NCBI GenBank assembly: GCA_001817635.1
Contig: MHIS01000002.1
Location: forward strand, 5,006-10,323
Length of the DNA stretch: 5,318 nt
DNA from: Candidatus Colwellbacteria bacterium GWA2_46_10
GTDB lineage: Bacteria > Patescibacteriota > Minisyncoccia > UBA6257 > Colwellbacteraceae
Direction: 5' to 3'
Shown: positions 4,425 to 5,318 of the stretch, one piece after another
How positions within the stretch are numbered: position 1 is the stretch's first letter
Layout: the number at the start of each line of letters is the position of its first letter
Translations under genes and position numbers: made by a program
The notes under the pieces: generated by a model
The model's database searches: none
What the model was told of the DNA's origin: nothing
The model's input: the letters and a program-made list of their open reading frames with translations, nothing else

Positions 4425-5318
4425 AAAAGAATAGCGATGTCTTGATAGATAAAATGATAAAGGCTTTTGAGAGATGTTCATTTGATAGCGGGAAGATTCT
4501 AGACCCCGATGCTTGGTGGCCCCTTAATCATCTGTACTATTCTCCTCTTTATATCGATCACTTTTATGGAGTCCTACTGAGAAACTTCGAGTTATTAAAA
4601 AGAAAATATACCTTAAAAGAAATAGCCGATACTATTTCTTACCCCTCAGCCACCTGGCTTCTGGTGGTTAGTGCTCCTCGGATAATGAAATCAATGGGAA
4701 TCAAGAAGGAAAAAAGGATTAGCTTAATTCTAGAATTTTTAGAGATGATCCAAACGCAGATGGCTGGCAATATTTTCTGTGAAGACGGCGATAACATTAT
4801 TTGGGATAGCAATAGGGTTGAGCAATTGATTTCCGGGACTGAATGGACCGATGTTAGCAAAGGAGGTAATCTTAATCGCCTTTTTGCTAGGCTGCACGCC
4901 GCTCTTTTAAGTCTTAATGAGGCAATTTTTAGAAACTGCAATAATGTTGCTAGAGAAGTCCACGGGCCGTACAAAGTCGAATACAAAGGCCAGCCAGCCC
5001 AGCTTATTATTAGAGAATATTATAACCTTAGAGACCCCGCCTTAGAACCAAAGTTAAAAGATTTTCCCTACGAGTCTATAGAAACTTACGTTTTATACGA
5101 TCACGCGGTCAAATTCGATTTCCCGGTTCTCAATGACTATACTCACGATCTACCTCTCATAGAGCACACTCTGGCAGTTGCTGGGAAAACTAAAGAGAAA
5201 ACAAAAGAAAAGAACTTGGATAGCATAAAGTTCCTAGATAGAGTTTGCGGGATCTTGGAGGAAAAGAATAGCCAGATCTCTATGGCAGTTGAACAAATGG
5301 CTAGAGAAGACCAAGTCT
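4421..5318 (+). CDS. Unrecognised protein of the split phosphotransfer operon (3' end beyond the window)
   Basis: An open frame of 299 codons with no stop before the window ends. The ATG at 4421 overlaps the stop of the swivel gene (ATGA), with AAGGAG 13 nt upstream, a rather long spacing. I do not recognise the family. The translation looks soluble and mainly helical, without a signal peptide or clear membrane segment. Notable stretches are 'LDPDAWWPLNHLYYSPLYIDHFYG' split by aromatic residues near 27-50, a helical part near 60-110, 'REVHGPY' at 178-184 with 'QLIIREYYNLRDPALEP' after it, and a charged 'KTKEKTKEKN' run near the visible end. Tight coupling to the swivel gene suggests it takes part in the same reaction, for example as the acceptor-binding component, but no catalytic motif supports this. 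'KYTLKEIADTISYPSATW' vaguely recalls a helix-turn-helix, too weakly to call. Confidence 0.8.
   Translation, partial: MKKNSDVLIDKMIKAFERCSFDSGKILDPDAWWPLNHLYYSPLYIDHFYGVLLRNFELLKRKYTLKEIADTISYPSATWLLVVSAPRIMKSMGIKKEKRISLILEFLEMIQTQMAGNIFCEDGDNIIWDSNRVEQLISGTEWTDVSKGGNLNRLFARLHAALLSLNEAIFRNCNNVAREVHGPYKVEYKGQPAQLIIREYYNLRDPALEPKLKDFPYESIETYVLYDHAVKFDFPVLNDYTHDLPLIEHTLAVAGKTKEKTKEKNLDSIKFLDRVCGILEEKNSQISMAVEQMAREDQV

Noticed and set aside
4639..4986. A 115-codon minus-strand open frame
   Set aside because: It is antisense to the operon's last gene, which is open over 299 codons and coupled by ATGA to the gene before it. The translation shows no recognisable features.
1..5318. CRISPR arrays, insertion sequences, transposases, integrases
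   Set aside because: No regularly spaced direct repeats, terminal inverted repeats around an open frame, or recombinase motifs were seen.

Overview
This window comes from a compact bacterial genome with short intergenic gaps. It has two themes: thiol/redox proteins on the left (about 1-2010), and a split phosphoenolpyruvate-synthase-like phosphotransfer locus on the right (about 2175-5318). Small single-TM thioredoxin-fold proteins, a DsbA-type protein with the 'SDLECPYCKRFHP' style of active site and apparently leaderless promoters suggest a Candidate Phyla Radiation (Patescibacteria) organism. That placement is inference, because the window holds no rRNA or ribosomal-protein marker. A WhiB-like protein, a family best known from Actinobacteria and their phages, is also present.

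Left half. A YruB-type glutaredoxin-like protein (46-282, minus) is divergent from a membrane-anchored DsbA-like protein (342-1064, plus), and their promoters overlap. The DsbA-like protein appears circularly permuted: the helical/cis-proline half comes first and the CxxC half comes last. A strong bidirectional hairpin terminator (1085-1110) separates it from a convergent, membrane-anchored thioredoxin-like protein (1134-1517, minus). Upstream of that on the same strand is a WhiB-like Fe-S regulator (1692-1967, minus), with a 9-bp inverted repeat in the gap between them. The whiB promoter is divergent from the promoter of a tRNA-Gln(UUG) gene (2072-2145, plus).

Right half. A free-standing ATP-grasp (PEP/pyruvate-binding) protein (2208-2984) follows. 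After it comes an operon of three genes joined by ATGA overlaps: an XRE-HTH regulator fused to a Nudix-like domain without the catalytic residues (3067-4089), a free-standing phosphohistidine swivel protein (4086-4424), and a protein I do not recognise that runs off the end (4421-5318). The ATP-grasp and swivel proteins are the two catalytic modules that are fused in PEP synthase, PPDK and rifampin phosphotransferase. Here they are separate, and the PEP/pyruvate TIM barrel is not seen. They probably form one phosphotransfer system with an unknown acceptor. Two copies of TTGAC-N5-GTCAW, one on the -35 box, lie upstream of the regulator and suggest autoregulation.

Transcription signals are unusually consistent. 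At 342, 2208 and 3067 a -10 hexamer ends exactly 7 nt before the ATG, which puts the transcription start at or next to the start codon. This predicts leaderless mRNAs for first genes. The whiB gene instead has a leader with a Shine-Dalgarno sequence.
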